DNA from: Theocolax elegans
Taxonomy: Eukaryota > Arthropoda > Insecta > Hymenoptera > Cerocephalidae
DNA: 64,000 nucleotides
NCBI GenBank assembly: GCA_026168455.1
Contig: CM047431.1
Coordinates: 19,890,502 to 19,954,501 of the forward strand
Reading direction: 5' to 3'
Shown: one piece after another, positions 43,600 through 56,240 of the stretch
Layout: every line of letters begins with the position of its first letter
Numbering within the stretch: position 1 is the first letter of the stretch
Position numbers and translations under genes: made by a program
The notes under the pieces: model-generated
What the model was told of the DNA's origin: nothing
The model's database searches: none
What the model saw: only the letters and a program-made list of their open reading frames with translations

Positions 43600-46500
43600 A
43601 ACAGTTCCTAGATCTTTCGGGAATTTCGGAGGAAATTCGGGATGAGTCGACTAATTACGGGGTTTCCTGGATATTTCGGGAATTTCTGAGGAATTTCTGG
43701 ATAACTCTACAAATTAAGGGATTTCCTGGATATTTCGGGAATTTCTGAAATATTTCAGAAAGACTCCACTAATTACGGGATTTACTGAATATTTCGGGAA
43801 TATCTGAGGAATTTCGTGACGATTTTACCAATTACGAGATTTCCTGGATCTTTCGGTAATTGCTGAGGTATTTAAAAAAAAACTCCATCAATTATGGTAT
43901 TTCCTGGATATTTCGAGAATTTCTGTGGTACTTTTGGATAACACTACAAATTAAGGGATTTCCTGGATATTTGGGGAATTTCTGAGGTATTTCTGGATAA
44001 CTCTACTAATTACGGGATTTCCAGGATATTTCGAGAATTTCTGAGATATTTCGGAATGACGCTACTAATTACGGGATTTCCTTGATATTTCGGGAACATC
44101 TGAGGAAATTCGTGATGACTCTACCAAATACGGGATTTCCTGGATCTTTCGGGAATTCCTGAGGTATTTCGAGATGACGCTACCAATTACGGGAATTTCT
44201 GGATATTTCGGGAATTTCTCAAATATTTCAGAAAGACTCCACTAATTACGGGATATCCTGGATATTTCGGGAATATCTGAGGAAATTCGTGATGACTCTA
44301 CCAATTACGGGATTTCCTCGATCTTTCGGGAATTCCTGAAGTATTTCGGGATGACGCTACTAATTACGGGAATTTCTGGATATTTCGGGAATTTCTGGAA
44401 AAATTCGGGATGACTACTAATTACGGGATTTCTTGGATATTTCGGAAATTTCTGAAATATTTCAGAAAGACTCCACTAATGACGGAATTTTCTGGATAGT
44501 TCGGGAATATATGAGGAAATTCGTGATGACTCTACCAATTACGGGAATTCCTGGATCTTTCGGGAATTTCTGAGGTATTTCGGGATGACGCTACTAATTA
44601 CGGGATTTCCTGGATATTTCGGGAACATCTGAGGAAATTCGTGATGACTCTACCAAATACGGGATTTCCTGGATCTTTCGGGAATTCCTGAGGTATTTCG
44701 AGTTGACGCTACCAATTACGGGAATTTCTGGATATTTCGGGAATTTCTCAAATATTTCAGAAAGACTCCACTAATTACGGAATTTTTTGGATATTTCGGG
44801 AATATCTGAGGAAATTCGTGATGATTCTACCAATTACGGGATTTCCAGGATCTTTCGGGAATTGCTGAGGTATTTCGGGATGACGCTACTAATTACGTTA
44901 TTTCCTGGATATTTCGGGAATTTCTGAAATATTTCAGAAAGACTCCACTAATTACGGAATTTCCTGGATATTTCGGGAATTTCTGAGGTATTTCTGGATC
45001 ACTCTACTAATTACGGGATTTCCAGGATATTTCGGAAATTTCTGAGTAAATTCGGGATAACACCAATAATAACGGGATTTTCTGGAAATTTCGGGAATTT
45101 CTGAAAAAATTCGGGATGACTAATAATTACGGAATTTCCTGGATCTTTCGGGAATTTCTGAGGTAATTCTGGATAACTCTACTAAATAATGTATTTCCTG
45201 GATATTTCGGGAATTTCTGAAATATTTCTGAAAGACTCCACTAATTATGGTATTTCCTGGATATTTCGGGAATATCTAAGGAAATTCGGGATGAATCTAC
45301 CAATTACGGGATTTCCTGGATCTTTTGGGAATTCCGAGGTATTTCGGGATGATTCTACCTATTACGGGATTTCCTGGATATTTCGGGAATTACTGAAATA
45401 TTTCTGAGAGACTCCACTAATTACGGGATTTCCTGGATATTTCGGGAATTTCTGAGGAATTTCTGGATAACTCTACAAATTAAGGGATTTCCTGGATATT
45501 TCGAGAATTTCTGTGGTACTTTTGGATAACACTACAAATTAAGGGATTTCTTGGATATTTGGGGAATTTCTGAGGTATTTCTGGATAACTCTACTAATTA
45601 CGAGATTTCCAGGATATTTCGAGAATTTCTGAGATATTTCGGAATGACGCTACTAATTACGAGATTTCCTTGATATTTCGGGAATATCTGAGGAAATTCG
45701 TGATGACTCTACCAATTACGGGATTTCCTGGATCTTTCGGTAATTGCTGAGGTATTTCAAAAAAAACTCCACTAATTATGGTATTTCCTGGATATTTCAA
45801 GAATTTCTGTGGTATTTTTGGATAACTCTACAAATTAAGGGATTTCCTGGATATTTCGGGAATTTCTGAGATATTTCTGGATAACTCTACTAATTGCGGG
45901 ATTTCTTTGATATTTCGGGAATATCTGAGGAAATTCGTGATGACTCTACCAATTACGGGATTTCCTGGATCTTTCGGGAATTTCAGGGGAAATTCGGGAT
46001 AGCACCAATAATAACGGAATTTCCTGGATATTTCGGGAATTTCTGAGGTATTTCTGGATAACTCTACTAAATAAGGGATTTCCTGGATATTTCGGGAATT
46101 TCTGAAATATTTCTGAAAGACTCCACTAATTATGGTATTTCCTGGATATTTCGGGAATTTCTGAGGTATTTCGGGATGACGCTAGTAATTACGGAATTTC
46201 CTGGATATTTCGGGAACATCTGAGGAAATTCGTGATGTCTCTACCAAATACGGGATTTCCTGGATCTTTCGGGAATTCCTGAGGTATTTCGAGATGACGC
46301 TACCAATTACGGGAATTTCTCAAATATTTCAGAAAGACACCACTACTTATGGGATTTTCTGGATATTTCGGGAATTTCTTAAGAATTTCTGGATAACTCT
46401 ACAAATTAAGGGATTTCCTGGATATTTCGGGAATTTCTGAGGTATTTCGAAATGTCTCCACTAATTGTGGTATTTCCTGGGTATTTCAGAAATTTCTGAT

Positions 46501-49500
46501 TTATTTCGTGATGACGCTACTAATTACGGGGTTTCCTAGATATTTTGGGAATTTCTGAGGAAATTCGGGATGAGTATATTAATTACGGAATTTCCTGGAT
46601 CTTTCGGTAATTGCTAAGGTATTTAAAAAAAAACTCCACTAATTATGGTATTTCCTGGATATTTCGGGAATTTCTGTGGTAGTTCTGGATAACTCTACTA
46701 AATAAGGGATTTCCTGGATATTTCGGGAATATCTGAAATATTTCAGAAAGACTCCACTAATTACGGAATTTCCTGGATATTTCGGGAATATCTGAGGAAT
46801 TTCGTGACGATTTTACCAATTACGAGATTTCCTGGATCTTTCGGTAATTGCTGAGGTATTTAAAAAAAAACTCCATCAATTATGGTATTTCCTGGATATT
46901 TCGAGAATTTCTGTGGTACTTTTGGATAACACTACAAATTAAGGGATTTCCTGGATATTTGGGGAATTTCTGAGGTATTTCTGGATAACTCTACTAATTG
47001 CGGGATTTCCAGGATATTTCGAGAATTTCTGAGATATTTCGGAATGACGCTACTAATTACGGGATTTCCTTGATATTTCGGGAACATCTGAGGAAATTCG
47101 TGATGACTCTACCAAATACGGGATTTCCTGGATCTTCGGGAATTCCTGAGGTATTTCGAGATGACGCTACCAATTACGGGAATTTCTGGATATTTCGGGA
47201 ATTTCTCAAATATTTCAGAAAGACTCCACTAATTACGGGATATCCTGGATATTTCGGGAATATCTGAGGAAATTCGTGATGACTCTACCAATTACGGGAT
47301 TTCCTCGATCTTTCGGGAATTCCTGAAGTATTTCGGGATGACGCTACTAATTACGGGAATTTCTGGATATTTCGGGAATTTCTGGAAAAATTCGGGATGA
47401 CTACTAATTACGGGATTTCTTGGATATTTCGGAAATTTCTGAAATATTTCAGAAAGACTCCACTAATGACGGAATTTTCTGGATAGTTCGGGAATATATG
47501 AGGAAATTCGTGATGACTCTACCAATTACGGGAATTCCTGGATCTTTCGGGAATTTCTGAGGTATTTCGGGATGACGCTACTAATTACGGGATTTCCTGG
47601 ATATTTCGGGAACATCTGAGGAAATTCGTGATGACTCTACCAAATACGGGATTTCCTGGATCTTTCGGGAATTCCTGAGGTATTTCGAGTTGACGCTACC
47701 AATTACGGGAATTTCTGGATATTTCGGGAATTTCTCAAATATTTCAGAAAGACTCCACTAATTACGGAATTTTTTGGATATTTCGGGAATATCTGAGGAA
47801 ATTCGTGATGATTCTACCAATTACGGGATTTCCAGGATCTTTCGGGAATTGCTGAGGTATTTCGGGATGACGCTACTAATTACGTTATTTCCTGGATATT
47901 TCGGGAATTTCTGAAATATTTCAGAAAGACTCCACTAATTACGGAATTTCCTGGATATTTCGGGAATTTCTGAGGTATTTCTGGATCACTCTACTAATTA
48001 CGGGATTTCCAGGATATTTCGGAAATTTCTGAGTAAATTCGGGATAACACCAATAATAACGGGATTTTCTGGAAATTTCGGGAATTTCTGAAAAAATTCG
48101 GGATGACTAATAATTACGGAATTTCCTGGATCTTTCGGGAATTTCTGAGGTAATTCTGGATAACTCTACTAAATAATGTATTTCCTGGATATTTCGGGAA
48201 TTTCTGAAATATTTCTGAAAGACTCCACTAATTATGGTATTTCCTGGATATTTCGGGAATATCTAAGGAAATTCGGGATGAATCTACCAATTACGGGATT
48301 TCCTGGATCTTTTGGGAATTCCGAGGTATTTCGGGATGATTCTACCTATTACGGGATTTCCTGGATATTTCGGGAATTACTGAAATATTTCTGAGAGACT
48401 CCACTAATTACGGGATTTCCTGGATATTTCGGGAATTTCTGAGGAATTTCTGGATAACTCTACAAATTAAGGGATTTCCTGGATATTTCGAGAATTTCTG
48501 TGGTACTTTTGGATAACACTACAAATTAAGGGATTTCTTGGATATTTGGGGAATTTCTGAGGTATTTCTGGATAACTCTACTAATTACGAGATTTCCAGG
48601 ATATTTCGAGAATTTCTGAGATATTTCGGAATGACGCTACTAATTACGAGATTTCCTTGATATTTCGGGAATATCTGAGGAAATTCGTGATGACTCTACC
48701 AATTACGGGATTTCCTGGATCTTTCGGTAATTGCTGAGGTATTTCAAAAAAAACTCCACTAATTATGGTATTTCCTGGATATTTCAAGAATTTCTGTGGT
48801 ATTTTTGGATAACTCTACAAATTAAGGGATTTCCTGGATATTTCGGGAATTTCTGAGATATTTCTGGATAACTCTACTAATTGCGGGATTTCTTTGATAT
48901 TTCGGGAATATCTGAGGAAATTCGTGATGACTCTACCAATTACGGGATTTCCTGGATCTTTCGGGAATTTCAGGGGAAATTCGGGATAGCACCAATAATA
49001 ACGGAATTTCCTGGATATTTCGGGAATTTCTGAGGTATTTCTGGATAACTCTACTAAATAAGGGATTTCCTGGATATTTCGGGAATTTCTGAAATATTTC
49101 TGAAAGACTCCACTAATTATGGTATTTCCTGGATATTTCGGGAATTTCTGAGGTATTTCGGGATGACGCTAGTAATTACGGAATTTCCTGGATATTTCGG
49201 GAACATCTGAGGAAATTCGTGATGACTCTACCAAATACGGGATTTCCTGGATCTTTCGGGAATTCCTGAGGTATTTCGAGATGACGCTACCAATTACGGG
49301 AATTTCTCAAATATTTCAGAAAGACTCCACTACTTATGGGATTTTCTGGATATTTCGGGAATTTCTTAGGAATTTCTGGATAATTCTACAAATTAAGGGA
49401 TTTCCTGGATATTTCGGGAATTTCTGAGGTATTTCGAAATGTCTCCACTAATTGTGGTATTTCCTGGGTATTTCAGAAATTTCTGATTTATTTCGTGATG

Positions 49501-50095
49501 ACGCTACTAATTACGGGGTTTCCTAGATATTTTGGGAATTTCTGAGGAAATTCGGGATGAGTATATTAATTACGGAATTTCCTGGATCTTTCGGTAATTG
49601 CTGAGGTATTTAAAAATAAACTCCACTAATTATGGTATTTCCTGGATATTTCGGGAATTTCTGTGGTAGTTCTGGATAACTCTACTAAATAAGGGATTTC
49701 CCGGATATTTCGGGAATATCTGAAATATTTCAGAAAGACTCTACTAATTACGGGATTTTCTGGATATTTCGGGAATATCTGAGGAATTTCGTGACGATTC
49801 TACCAATTACGGGATTTCCTGGATCTTTCGGTAATTGCTGAGGTATTTAAAAAAAAACTCCACTAATTATGGTATTTCCTGGATATTTCAGGAATTTCTG
49901 TGGTATTTTTGGATAACTCTACAAATTAAGGGATTTCCTGGATATTTCGGGAATTTCTGAGGTATTTCGAAATGTCTCCACTAATTGTGGAATTTCCAGG
50001 ATATTTCGGGAATTTATGAGGTATTTCGGGTGACGCTACAAGTTACGGGATTTCCTAGAAATTTTGACTCTATTAATTACGGGATTTCCTGGATA
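43600..50095. repeat. Satellite of 59-bp monomers in a 2988-bp higher-order repeat
   Basis: About 110 monomers share the core ATTACGGGATTTCCTGGATA followed by TTTCGGGAATTTCTGAGG. Successive ATTACGG-type words fall 59 bp apart (for example 43651, 43710, 43769, 43828). A block starting near 43801 recurs near 46789 and again near 49775, giving a 2988-bp higher-order unit of about 51 monomers in two full copies plus a start. The copies differ by rare single bases. ORFs of 72-89 codons (45189, 46998, 48176) come from the low stop density and are not genes. Confidence 0.95.
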
Positions 50096-50568
50096 TTTTT
50101 TATTTTAATACCTTGTTTTAATATATTAATATTTTTGTCTTCAATATAATTTTTGTTGACAATTTCTTGTTTTTGTTTTCTGTCAATACTTATTTTTACA
50201 GTATCTTTGTTTTTAATTCTTCTTTAGAATTTTGAGTTTCTTCTATTACATTTTCTTTCGATATTGTTTTTTTTTCAATATTGTGTCCGAAACCTTGTTT
50301 TAATCGCGAGCGAAGCGAGCGTTTTTGGCTAGTTAAAAATTAAAATAAAATAAATATATGGATACTAGCCCTAAGTTATAATCATTCCCATAGATTAATA
50401 TTGGAAAACTGATAAAAATGTTGTAATTATTATAAAGATAAGAATTAACTTCACCTCCGTTGACGAAATTGTTCCTATAAAGAAGCATTAACTTAAATTA
50501 TGAAATGGTACAAAAACAACCTACACCAATAAAACTTTTACTGAAAAACCTGACTGCGGCTGTGAATT
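50096..50568. other. AT-rich, nothing firm
   Basis: The word GCGAGCGAAGCGAGCG at about 50307-50323 is followed by GGCTAG and T. This is mildly like a Helitron 3' end, but no hairpin was found. Confidence 0.35.
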
Positions 50569-50684
50569 CTTTTTTTTATTTTATGCTCCCAAATTGGTGC
50601 TAATCAGCGACGGAGGTCATATGATGTCTTTGTTAAGAAAGCACTTGTTGAAAATACATTCCCCAGTGGTGTTTATATCAATTA
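50569..50684 (-). mobile_element. SINE fragment, 3' half
   Basis: The family body and tail are present on the minus strand (GGGAGCATAAAAT tail side, GACCTCCGTCGCTGATTAGC). The tRNA head is absent, replaced by unrelated sequence from about 50690. Confidence 0.85.
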
Positions 50685-50939
50685 TTTTTAACTCATGTTT
50701 CGAGCAAACTTCTGCCTTTTTTCAAAGTTATAAGTATTAAAAAGTTTGAATTCAAATTCCCCGTTTATATAAAGCTCCCAATTCTCCTTCTTTAGCCTCT
50801 CGAACGACTAACAATTGTCCAGCTACTAGCTATTCAAGCAAATAGTAAATAATAATTTATGACATGTAGTTTGCACGTAGAAATACGAGAAGCGAGCACT
50901 CGGAATCTAGTTAGGCCAGACCGAGAGGAAGGAACTTGT

Positions 50940-51215
50940 ATTCTTGGTTGTTGATTCGCGCGTACGCGCACAGACATACACCGTTTAGCTCTACCAAGTC
51001 TTTATATTCCTGTACTTAAGCTTCTCCTATTACACCGCACCTGTAATGGATTAAACACGGACGAGTCAAACGAGACCCCGCGTCTTTTTCTCGGTCTGAC
51101 TCGATCGGTAGATTGGGACATACTGCTTAGGTTATCACCAAATTTTCTCGGAAAAAGAGATGAGAAAAGCGAAACACAGAAACTCGTGCTCTTATCTCTA
51201 TGTATGTAAACCGGA
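50940..51215 (-). repeat. LTR fragment related to the first gypsy family
   Basis: Read on the minus strand, it has words shared with the LTR at 10039-11071 (for example CAGTATGTCCC and the GATAAGAGC-type block, in the same order). It is more diverged than the solo LTR. It ends abruptly at the integrase core, which lies in the opposite orientation. Confidence 0.65.
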
Positions 51216-51221
51216 GTAAAC

Positions 51222-51842
51222 ATGACACGCACGGTCGAATATCCCTGGCAAGTCGTGGCAGGGTATATCACCGGACCCTTTGTACGGAGTAAAGGCGGAC
51301 ACGAATACATCCTTGTATTCTTGGATCTATTCACCCGGTGGGCGGAATGTGTACCAATTCGCAAAGCCAACGCGAGAACCATTCTCAAGGAGTTTAAAGA
51401 AATAATAGTTCTACGATATGGTACTCCTAAGGTATTTCTCTCAGATAACAGTACTGAATTTAAGAATAAGGCCGTCGATGAATACCTACAGGAGGCGGGG
51501 ATACATCATACCACCACTCCGCCGTACTTTCTCCAAGCAAATCCGGTTGAACGTGTCAACCGAACGTTGAAAACCAGGATTGTGGCTTTCATCGAGGAAA
51601 ACCATAATACCTGGGATGAGAAATTGCCAGAGCTTGTATTCTCATTAAACAACACCATGCACGAGTCTACGGGGACAACTCCGGCAGTGCTGAATTACAG
51701 ACGACAGCCTACGCCTCCCGGCACTATTAAGAGGAACCAAGATCGTGCTGGCATAGAAGAGGAGCAGCACGGTAAAATAGAACTGTGGCAAGAGCGACTT
51801 CAAAGCTCAGAGAAGTACGTGAGTCTGCACGACGTTGATTAA
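51222..51842 (+). pseudogene. Lone gypsy integrase catalytic core
   Basis: A 206-residue open frame is the rve-type core of a gypsy integrase. The second Asp lies in LSDNSTEF (residue 75) and the Glu in NPVERVNR (residue 110), at the normal DD35E spacing. The first Asp position in the QVVAGYITGPF strand is a Tyr, so the triad is incomplete. The usual HPQAN is LQAN. It lacks the HHCC domain and the C-terminal module. It corresponds to the segment deleted from the element at 1-11071, though the two may come from different copies. The open frame could reflect recent origin or selection. Confidence 0.85.
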
Positions 51843-53440
51843 GAAGAAGAACATCCGCCGACGGACACCGTGGGAGAAGGAGCGATGCGCGACCCGCCCT
51901 AACCAAGCGTACAGTCACCAGATTGCATGCGGACTCCTGCGCCAGTCGTAGAGGGTGACACCAGTGTGCGAAAACAGACTCCTGCGAGAGTCGAAATACA
52001 TAACTTATGCACAGGCCCCAGTCGGTTGAACTACCACTAGTTAAGTCAGAAAGAGCCGATAGCTCCTGATAAACCTGAGACAGGACCAGATCACCAGGGT
52101 AAAAATCCCCTGGCTATCTAAACCGTGAAATAAAGCAATTTTATTTCCGAACCAGACCCTTATCCACATCCTGACACATCTAGCAAAGGTCAGAGCATGG
52201 TATATAGTAATATACCTTGTGTCTGGAAAGGGGGTGTATCGGTAAACGGACCACGATGGATGAAATAGTACCGATCGTGCGAGTTTACTGTCGGAGACGC
52301 GTAAGGAGCATGCGCGAGCGCGCCGAAGGACCGGTGTGCCTGGCACACTGGCAGTTTCGTTCGATCCACGGTGCACCCTCGACATCCGGTAGTCAACGGA
52401 AGAAATACCAAGGGCCCCATTAGAGCCAAGGAGGCGAGAGGGAAAGAGAGAGAGAGAGAGAAGACGAGCGTGGATTCCCCGAGGCCGTGCTCCAAAACAC
52501 GTTCGACGACAAGTAAGTCCTGGCAAGGCGTGCGCCGGTTTATTCTGCGGCGCGATCCGCGGTCGGCGTCGGAATACGCGCGATACCCCGACGCACCAAC
52601 CTATCGGCGCCAGAGGCAGAGTGACCAGTTGGCGATTTTTTTTCCTTTTCTCTCTTACGTATATTGATGTTTATTAAGCAAGAGCAACAAGGAGAAAAAA
52701 TCGCCATCTGGCAACCCTGGCCAGAGGTTAGTCGCTCTCGTTGTATCTCTCTCTACCGAGTAATCGCACATACGTCAAACCGGAGTGCTTCTCACTCCGG
52801 CGTAACTACATCCGCGTTAGATTACTTGCGAGGCCAGGTAATCCGTACTTGGCGAATCACACGCGGTCCCCGTGTAGACGGAGACACCGTGTCTCGGTAC
52901 GTGTTTTGCGGCGGATGCACACTTATACACACCTTTGTATTCTCGCGATTGTTTATATTTTAATTCTATTCACCTTCAGCCAAGGTTTAGCATTGCCTTA
53001 GCTCAATTTAATATAAATAGGAATATTTTATTTTTATTCTTTCTTTTCTGTAATAAACTGTGTTCTTAATTTAATCGCGTGTATTAATTAATTAAACCCG
53101 CGATTGGACTCTATCCTAAAGGCGAATACCGTCATACCCCGCGGGTGTCGTGCATTGCACTTTGCACGACACACTCCTGAGTAGCCGAGCACGGGTATCG
53201 GCGTAGAATAGTATTGATTATAGGAGGAGAGTGTGTACTCAGGTAAGTACACACGCTGTACACAGGGCAGACGACATCGTATGGAGCTTGAGGCTAGCTT
53301 CCATCGAGCCGACCGGTGACCACGTAGACCGATCCGCTGCTTGATAACACATCCGATCGTAATAGCGAGAATATTTCCTGTGCATTGCAATAAACGTCTG
53401 ACAGTAGTTTTTTTAAGGGATTCTTTTTTTATTAACATGT
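51843..53440. other. LTR- or UTR-like GC-richer DNA downstream of the integrase core
   Basis: A GC-richer block with a GA run (52444-52464) is followed by an AT-rich stretch with AATAAA-like words (about 53050). A hairpin word, TGTCGTGCA with TGCACGACA, lies at 53148-53170. It has LTR-like composition, but the termini were not paired. Frames on both strands are unsupported. Confidence 0.35.
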
Positions 53441-53491
53441 ATGTATTATTATCTATTAAAAACGCAGGTCTGCAAAAAAAGATGTTTGAAT

Positions 53492-54771
53492 TGTTCTAAG
53501 AAAGTGAAGAATCATTTCCGAAGTAATTTTTCATGTAGAATCCGAATCCATAGCCCGAATTGCTTCATCACGTCAGGATTTTAAGATATCCTAACCTAAA
53601 AGTGCAAAAGTCGGGATTTTTGGCTATATTTGAAGTTATGTATCATCATCATATGCTTTTTTCTCAAAAAACAACTAATGGTACCTTAGCGAGTAAGTCT
53701 TGTTCTTTCAAATGCCGCTGAGTTTGCTCAAATAGCTTATTTCTACGTTGAGATATTTTCTTTTCAATGTTTTCGAGTTTTGTCAATTTCGTTATTCTCA
53801 AAATTCACATGATTCTTTAGTCTTTGACTTCCAAATTCGACACTTTTTGACTTTCCACATACTTTTTGGCGTAGTTTAATATAAATGGACTTTTAAGAAT
53901 AAGGAGTCGATGTACTCTAAGTTTCAACATCCAAACTGACCCCTTAGTACTTTAAACGAGGTGATAAGAGGGTGAAAATCGCTAAAATCGGTCTAGAATT
54001 ATTCTCACTCTAAATCAGCAATCCCTAAACCCAAGTATGCCAAATCCACGTATTCCAAACTCCAAATCCACAATTAGAAATCCAACAATACTAATCACTT
54101 AATTAACATGAGTCCCATTACCTCTTACAAAATGTAATAACCTTGTTTTTAACGCTACCCAGAAACAACGACGTGGACGTAGTAAGGATTGTTTCCTTTA
54201 GGGTGCTTGATTAACGTCAGTCCCCTTGCCTCTCACTATATTCATTCTTATGAAATCTTTTTTTCTTATCTTCTAAATTTCTCGTGTTAGATCGTCTTTT
54301 ATGTTTTCGATCAATTACAGCATTTTTCGCCCCCTTTTCGCTCCCTTCAAAGTACTTAGGGCTTAGTTTTGGGTCGTAAAACTTGATGCACATTAAATTT
54401 TAGTTTTAAAGAACCTATTGTCGCAAAAGAACGTGATACAAATGTCAAAAGAAAAATTGAACGTAAGTGTCGAATTTGGACGTCAAAGACTACAGAATTA
54501 TGTGAATTTTGAGAATAACGACATTGACGAAACTCGAAAACTTTATTGCATTTGAAAAAAAAAGACTTACACGTTAAGGTACCATTGGTTGTTTTTTGAG
54601 AAAAAAGTATATAATGATGATACATAACCTCAAATATAGCCAAAAATCCCGACTTTTGCACTTTTAGGTTAGAATATCTTAAAATCCTGACGTGATAGAG
54701 CAATTCAGACCCCGGATTCGGATTCTACATAAAAAATTACATCGGAAATGACCCTTCAGTTTCTTAGAACA
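53492..54771. mobile_element. Inverted-repeat (foldback) element, about 1280 bp
   Basis: Arms 53492-53845 and 54466-54771 are inverted copies (TGTTCTAAGAAA ends). The right arm lacks about 50 bp found in the left. The spacer is about 620 bp. No transposase is seen. Confidence 0.8.
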
Positions 54772-56136
54772 AAACCATGTTGACATGTGTAATCGTTGTT
54801 AAAATATCATTATTTGTAAAGTTTGAAATGCAATTGAATTTAGAACCAAGAGATACTCTCTTTATTCGGATTTAAATTCGTGCTAGAGTAGCTGAGCCAC
54901 ATGATTCCATAACGGTTCTTAATCATTTAATATTACTTATTAGTTACTCTTCATTTATAAATAACATTGCCTTTATGATGGCGCCCAACTGTGGTTTAAT
55001 TTATTAAATGTTTTGAAATTGAGGTTTTAAATAAATAGAATCTCGACACAATAGTACAGCGAGAGTTGTAAGGTATATATTTAAAGGCTTTCAAGAGAGT
55101 TAAAACAGTGTAGTCGTGTGTGCACTTCTCGACTTTTTCTTTGATTCTCTCTATTTGTCATTTAAAAATTCTGAATGTGTCTCTCTAATATAATTCAGTT
55201 TACTTGAAATATTATTTCGCCATGTCGATAATTTACAAAGTGATTACGCATTTAATTTTTTATTTAATTATTAATTATTATGAGAAATATTAACTTCTTG
55301 TTAATAAACAATTTTTGTTACATTGAGTTTTCACTTGCACTTTGTTTGTATGATTTGTTAATTACAGTAGATGTCGATTTGTTATTAATATTTTAACAGT
55401 ATTAATAATTATTATTTAACAAATTCGCATTTCGCTATTTTTGAGATAGATTAAATAATTAAAATCCAATATTATATACGTTGTGTAGTCGAAGTTTAGG
55501 TCAAGTAGTTCTCAAATTTTTACAGGGAATTAGATGGATACTGAAACAAGTGGAGATACTTTCTACCACTCCAAGGTAAGTGCATAAATTTTTTTGCAAT
55601 GATCATGCTAATAGATACATCGTTATAAGGCAACAAATATACATTTCTATTAATATTTCGGGCACTTTTCCCAGATATTTTGACCATAAGTGATCTTGAT
55701 GATTTAGACCCACTCTGGAAATTTATAGGCAGTTTCTGACTATAAAAAGACATCTTTTAGACAGTATTAAGTTTCCAGAGTTCGGAGCAGCATTGCTGAT
55801 TTTCACTATTTTAGGTTTAAATGGCTTACAAGAGTGTGACAGCATACATGTGTGACTTAAAAAGTATTTTTAATGAAAAATTCAGAAAATTTTACAAAAA
55901 AAGTCATATTTATGTTTTTAGTGAAAAATGCATCCCATGGGAGCTACAAGTTCATGAAAATGGGCAGAGAATGCAAAAATGTGCTAAAATGTCAATTTTG
56001 ACTCTCTGTAATTTAAAATAATGACCCCGAAAAAATCTGAAAAAATTCAGGAGAACTACTGGATACCTCTGAAACATATTCCCAAAGTTATAGCAATATT
56101 AATTTTTTTCATCTTCGATTTCACAGAGAACCACCC

Positions 56137-56175
<39 letters not shown>

Positions 56176-56240
56176 CGTTGTAAAATACACAGTACGCACA
56201 GTAGTAATACAAGACATGTGCATGCATAATTTAACTTAAC
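54772..56240. other. AT-rich, no gene; possible tRNA-Lys primer-site word
   Basis: TGGCGCCCAAC at 54979-54989 matches 11 nt of the tRNA-Lys 3' end. The preceding AGTTACTCTTCATTTATAAA block recurs with one mismatch at about 62078. This hints at a decayed gypsy LTR end. A TA microsatellite lies at 56141-56169. Confidence 0.35.
56141..56169. repeat. TA dinucleotide microsatellite
   Basis: About 14 uninterrupted TA units. Confidence 0.95.

Noticed and set aside
45189..48394. ORFs of 72-89 codons in the 59-bp satellite
   Set aside because: The period is not a multiple of three and the frames arise from low stop density; products just echo the repeat.
51843..53440. Complete LTR downstream of the integrase core
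   Set aside because: Composition is LTR-like but no matching termini, partner LTR or target duplication could be found.
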